From Actinomycetes bacterium (lineage in GTDB: Bacteria; Actinomycetota; Actinomycetes; Propionibacteriales; Nocardioidaceae), in NCBI GenBank assembly GCA_023417775.1, contig JAEZEJ010000112.1:1-45175 (forward strand): a stretch of 45,175 nucleotides of DNA. Reading direction: 5' to 3'. Below are positions 41,937 to 45,175 of this stretch, piece by piece; the first letter of the stretch is position 1; the number at the start of each line of letters is the position of its first letter. Made by a program: the position numbers and the translations under genes. Under the pieces are notes generated by a model. The model saw nothing but the letters and a program-made list of their open reading frames with translations. It was not told where the DNA came from and ran no database searches.

Positions 41937-41978
41937 GTGACGCAGGCGACACTTCTGGGTTAATTTGATGATCAGCAA
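41937..41978 (+). promoter_or_regulatory. Promoter with overlapping palindrome before the DUF35/Ltp genes
   Basis: GTGACG (41937-41942) and TTAATT (41960-41965) are 17 bp apart. TTGATGATCAGCAA (41965-41978) is a near-palindrome (12 of 14 positions) at the likely start of transcription and differs from the ATATGCAT element, so a second regulator may act on this side of the divergent region. Confidence 0.4.
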
Positions 41979-42038
41979 TTCAGTGCCGGTACGCACGGCC
42001 CGCCACACAGGCCGGGCCCGCGGAGGCGAGAGGAGCCC

Positions 42039-42470
42039 ATGAGCGACATGACCGAGGCCATCAGCCGACCGTTCCCGGTCGACCCGCCCGCCGAGTTCGC
42101 CGGCCACGTGGAGGGCCTGAGCCGTGGCGAGTTCGTGATCCCGCATTGCCGGGCCTGCGACATCGTCCAGTGGCCTCCACGCCCGCTGTGCCACCGCTGC
42201 GGGGGCACGGACTTCGATCAGCACGCCGTGCCAGAGCTCCGCGGCGAGGTCGCGACCTGGACGATCGTGCGGCGCGCCTTCCATCCCTGGTTCGCCGAGC
42301 GCGTGCCCTATGGAATCGCCGTGGTCGACACCACCGCTGGGTTGCGGCTCACCGGTTGGTACGCAGGCGTCGAGGTCGACGCGCTGAGCTCCGGCCTGCC
42401 CGTCCGCGGCTCCGTGGAATCCCTCGGCGACGCCCCGGCCCTCGTCTGGCGTCCGGCGGTGGCGGCATGA
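42039..42470 (+). CDS. DUF35 zinc-ribbon/OB-fold protein (ChsH2-like C-terminal type)
   Basis: The 143-residue protein has a rubredoxin-like zinc ribbon (C37, C40, C51, C54) followed by an OB-fold (GEVATWTIVRRAFHPWF; PYGIAVVDTTAGLRLTG). Such DUF35 proteins form complexes with thiolase-like partners; in steroid side-chain breakdown the DUF35 domain of ChsH2 binds the aldolase Ltp2. The next gene encodes just such a partner, with ATGA overlap. GAGGAG lies before the ATG. It probably supplies the acyl-CoA binding and scaffolding half of the pair. Confidence 0.9.
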   Translation: MSDMTEAISRPFPVDPPAEFAGHVEGLSRGEFVIPHCRACDIVQWPPRPLCHRCGGTDFDQHAVPELRGEVATWTIVRRAFHPWFAERVPYGIAVVDTTAGLRLTGWYAGVEVDALSSGLPVRGSVESLGDAPALVWRPAVAA

Positions 42471-43627
42471 GCGAGCGAAGCGCGGCCATCACCGGCGTGG
42501 GTGAGACCGAGTACACCCGTGGCACCGACACGACGGCGGCGGCGCTCCTCCTGCAGGCCGGCCTGCGCGCCTGCGCCGACGCGGGCATCGACCCGAGCAG
42601 CGTCGACGGCGTCGTGACCCCGCAGGGAAAAGTCGAGTCCGAGCAGTTCGCCCATGCCTTCGGCATCCGCGATCTGCGCTTCCACGCTCACAATGCGATG
42701 GGTGGGGCGGGGCCGGTCGGATGTGTCGCGATCGCGGCCGCCGCTGTGCGCGCCGGAGTCGCCGAGCGCATCGTGGTGGCCGCCGGCGGCACGCAGTTCA
42801 GCGGTCATCGACGCATGAGCGATGCCGGGGGCGCCGCCATGTCGATTCCCTGGCCCGGCCAGGGGATCCGCGACTGCCTGGAGCGACCGTACGGCCTCTC
42901 GGTCCCCATGCAGTGGTACAGCCTGCACGCCAACTACTGGCTCACCCAGACCGGGGCCGACCCGGCGGGCATGCGCGCGGTCGCGCTCGCGACGCGTGAT
43001 CACGCCCATCGCAATGCCCAGGCCTACTTTCGCGGACGCGAGCTGACGGCCGAGGCGTATGACGCCTCCCCCGTGCTCGTCGACCCCTTCCACCTCTTCG
43101 ATATCTGCCAGGAGTCCGATGGCGCGGCCGCCGTGATCGTCGAACGCAGCGGGGTTCGAGGCGAGCGGGCCGAGGTCACCATCCTCGCGGGGGGCGAGGG
43201 TCACGCGGATGTGCCCGATGACCTCGTCACCCGTCCGGACATCATGCAGATGGGCCTGACCAAGCTCGCCCCACGGCTCTTCGCGGAGGCCGGCGTGACG
43301 CCGCAGGACCTCGACTTCGCTCAGCTCTACGACTGTTTCACCTTCGTCGTCCTGCGCCAGATCGAGGAGCTTGGCCTGTGCGCGCGAGGCGAGGCACCTG
43401 ACTTCGTGCGTGAACGCGGCATCGGGCCCGGCGGCTCGTTCCCCGTCAACACCCACGGCGGCCTGCTGTCGCAGGCCCACATCGCGGGGATGAACCACGT
43501 CGTCGAGGCGGTGCGCCAGTTGCGCGGCGAAGCGGGCGATGCCCAGCTGAGCGATGCGCGCCTCGGCGTCGTCACCGGCTACGGCGACATGTCGGACGGG
43601 TCGATGCTCGTCCTCGCCCATCACTGA
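42467..43627 (+). CDS. Thiolase-like lipid-transfer protein (Ltp/SCP-x family), probable aldolase
   Basis: The 386-residue protein has the thiolase fold: AITGVGETEYTRGTD at the start, the segment HAHNAMGGAGPVGCVAIAAAAV at residues 73-94 where thiolases carry their nucleophilic cysteine, FAQLYDCFTFVVL with Y288, and NTHGGLLSQAHIAGMN with H330. At the nucleophile position there is Ala/Gly rather than Cys; C86 lies several residues later. Relatives such as Ltp2 lack the cysteine and act as retro-aldolases with a DUF35 partner. It is therefore more likely to cleave a beta-hydroxyacyl-CoA into a ketone and a shorter acyl-CoA than to be a true thiolase. Confidence 0.87.
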   Translation: MSERSAAITGVGETEYTRGTDTTAAALLLQAGLRACADAGIDPSSVDGVVTPQGKVESEQFAHAFGIRDLRFHAHNAMGGAGPVGCVAIAAAAVRAGVAERIVVAAGGTQFSGHRRMSDAGGAAMSIPWPGQGIRDCLERPYGLSVPMQWYSLHANYWLTQTGADPAGMRAVALATRDHAHRNAQAYFRGRELTAEAYDASPVLVDPFHLFDICQESDGAAAVIVERSGVRGERAEVTILAGGEGHADVPDDLVTRPDIMQMGLTKLAPRLFAEAGVTPQDLDFAQLYDCFTFVVLRQIEELGLCARGEAPDFVRERGIGPGGSFPVNTHGGLLSQAHIAGMNHVVEAVRQLRGEAGDAQLSDARLGVVTGYGDMSDGSMLVLAHH

Positions 43628-43645
43628 CCCTCAGAGAGGAATCCC

Positions 43646-45175
43646 ATGGCCACCGAGTCCACGCTGACACATCTCTTCGAACCCCGGTCGATCGCGCTGA
43701 TCGGCGCGAGCGACCGGTCGAACTGGTCGCACCGCATCGTCGACGGCCTTCGCGTGATCGGCTACGAGGGTGACGTGCACTACGTCAATCCCAAGGGCGG
43801 CGAGGCCCACGGGCGACCCCTCTTCCGTAGCGCCGCCGACATCCCCGAGGCCCCCGATCTCGCCTTCGTGATGGTGCCCGCCAAGGCGGTGCTCGACGCG
43901 ATGCGCGATGTCGCCCGTGCCGGCATCACCTCCGCGATCGTCCTGAGCTCGGGCTTCGCCGAGCTCGGCGACGCGGGACGCCGAGCCCAGGAGGAGCTCC
44001 ACGCCCTGGCCGCCGAGCACGGCATCACCGTCCTCGGCCCGAATGCGCTCGGCTATGTCAACACCGACGCGAAGGTGGCACTCAAGCCCTTCCCGCCCGG
44101 AGAGCCGCTGCGCTCGGGATCGATCGCCGTGGTCTCGCAGAGCGGCAATGTCACCGTTCAGCTGCTCAACATGGCGCGCTCCTTCGATATCGGAGTGAGC
44201 CTGGCGGTCAGCACGGGCAATGAGATGGACGTGCGCATCGCTGACGTGGTCGACTTCCTGGTCGACCACGAGCCGACGCGGGTCATCACCGTCTTCACCG
44301 AGGCCTTCCCGGAGCCGCACGCCTTCCTCGCGGCCTGCCGTCGCGCCCGGGAGGCCGGCAAGCTCGTGGTCTGCCTCAAGGCCGGACGCAGCGAGGCGGC
44401 CGCCCGGGCCGCCCTGGCCCACACCGGCTCGCTGGTCGGCAATGATGCCGTCATCGACGCCTTCCTGCGCTCCGCCGGCGTCGTGCGCGTCTCCTCGCTC
44501 GAGGAGCTGCTGGTCGTCGCCGACACCTTCGCCCACACCGGTCCCATCGACGGTGCGATGGCGCTGTTGACGATCTCGGGCGGCACCTGCGACATCGTCG
44601 CGGACGCGGCCGAGGACATCGGCCTGGAGCTCGCGGAGCTCACCGGTGAGACGGTGACGGAGCTGAAGCAGGTGCTTCCCGAGCTCGCCGCGGCACAGAA
44701 TCCGCTCGATGTCACCGGCGCCGCCGTCACGGATGCGACCCTGATGGCACGATCCCTCGCCGTGGTCGCCCGTGATCCGGGGGTGGGCGTCGTGCTCGTC
44801 GCCCAGGAGATGGATCACCAGGCGGAGAACCTCGCCTGGGGACGCGAGGCCCTCGAGCAGCTCAGCACGGAGGCATCGGCGGCGGCATGTCCCGCGATCC
44901 TCGCCAACACCACCGTCCGGTACGTCAACGAACGGGTGCGCGAGATCCGGGCCGCCGCGGGCGCTCCAGCGGTCTTCGGCGGCGTCAGCCGCATTCTTCC
45001 GGCGATCGCCGCGATCACCGAGTGGACCACCCGCGACACGTCTCCCGGGGCGGACGACGTGCGCGTCGAGACCGACGCGGTCACCGCATCGCGCGAGGGG
45101 ACGTGGTCGGAGGCGACCAGCCGCGCGCTGCTGGAGTCGGCCGGGGTCCCGGTGGTTCCGGCGACCGTCGCGGCG
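43646..45175 (+). CDS. Acyl-CoA synthetase, NDP-forming type (partial, runs off the window)
   Basis: An open frame of 510 codons continues to the last base without a stop. Visible are the CoA-binding Rossmann domain (residues 9-135, FEPRSIALIGASDRSNWSH), two succinyl-CoA-synthetase-like ligase domains (VVSQSGNVTVQLLN; LLTISGGTCDIVADAAED), and the loop ALAHTGSLVGND whose histidine is the expected phospho-histidine site. The last residues (RALLESAGVPVVPATVAA) begin the ATP-grasp domain that must lie beyond the edge. It makes an acyl-CoA from a free acid. The ATG at 43646 follows AGAGAGGA, 18 bp after the Ltp-like gene, so it belongs to that operon. Confidence 0.9.
   Translation, partial: MATESTLTHLFEPRSIALIGASDRSNWSHRIVDGLRVIGYEGDVHYVNPKGGEAHGRPLFRSAADIPEAPDLAFVMVPAKAVLDAMRDVARAGITSAIVLSSGFAELGDAGRRAQEELHALAAEHGITVLGPNALGYVNTDAKVALKPFPPGEPLRSGSIAVVSQSGNVTVQLLNMARSFDIGVSLAVSTGNEMDVRIADVVDFLVDHEPTRVITVFTEAFPEPHAFLAACRRAREAGKLVVCLKAGRSEAAARAALAHTGSLVGNDAVIDAFLRSAGVVRVSSLEELLVVADTFAHTGPIDGAMALLTISGGTCDIVADAAEDIGLELAELTGETVTELKQVLPELAAAQNPLDVTGAAVTDATLMARSLAVVARDPGVGVVLVAQEMDHQAENLAWGREALEQLSTEASAAACPAILANTTVRYVNERVREIRAAAGAPAVFGGVSRILPAIAAITEWTTRDTSPGADDVRVETDAVTASREGTWSEATSRALLESAGVPVVPATVAA

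Noticed and set aside
42467..43627. Ordinary acetyl-CoA acetyltransferase
   Set aside because: The nucleophilic cysteine is missing at its normal place and the DUF35 partner points to the Ltp aldolase-like branch.

Overview
This is a chromosomal segment of a high-GC actinobacterium. The evidence is a very strong G/C third-position bias, a fused CofG/CofH protein (FbiC) inside a coenzyme F420 gene set, an FprB-type ferredoxin/ferredoxin reductase fusion, an aspartokinase with an internal beta-subunit start, and several promoters of the leaderless actinobacterial kind. I cannot fix the genus from the sequence. There is no phage, transposase or CRISPR locus. The last gene runs off the right edge.

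Left part (1-13059) is mostly core genome: a YqeY-like protein, an ABC-2 exporter divergent from a DesK/DesR-type two-component system (with an 18-bp perfect palindrome between them), a metallophosphoesterase, tRNA-Pro(CGG), a small membrane protein coupled to acetoacetyl-CoA synthetase, an atypical secreted protein, the aspartokinase/aspartate-semialdehyde dehydrogenase pair, recR and a zinc alcohol dehydrogenase.

Middle part (13068-18939) is the coenzyme F420 cluster, read leftward: cofD/fbiA, cofE/fbiB-like, F420:NADPH oxidoreductase, fbiC, fbiD. The CofE-like protein lacks the nitroreductase domain of mycobacterial FbiB and carries a short C-terminal extension instead.

Right part (18951-45175) is an accessory catabolic region built of short operons: five short-chain dehydrogenases, a fused double-domain and two single-domain acyl-CoA dehydrogenases, a nitronate-monooxygenase-like protein, FprB, a Baeyer-Villiger monooxygenase with a CoA-transferase and an esterase, an amidohydrolase, thiolase, 3-hydroxyacyl-CoA dehydrogenase, enoyl-CoA hydratase, aldehyde dehydrogenase, a luciferase-like oxidoreductase, a DUF35/Ltp-type pair and an NDP-forming acyl-CoA ligase. 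The inferred job is breakdown of a ketone-bearing alicyclic or branched compound: the BVMO makes an ester or lactone, the hydrolase opens it, alcohol/aldehyde dehydrogenases oxidise it, CoA is added, and beta-oxidation or retro-aldol cleavage follows. The luciferase-like enzyme could use the F420 made next door.

The most interesting non-gene signals are: (1) a family of 14 copies of an 18-bp element, arranged with strict 31- and 35-bp spacing in three intergenic regions, that looks like an undescribed REP/BIME-like repeat; (2) a 16-bp element shared by the promoters of the BVMO operon, the GntR/FadR regulator and the luciferase-like/aldehyde dehydrogenase operon, which defines a likely regulon; (3) a 37-bp inverted repeat that carries the stop codons of two convergent genes; and (4) a palindrome containing the start codons of the TetR gene and its divergent neighbour.
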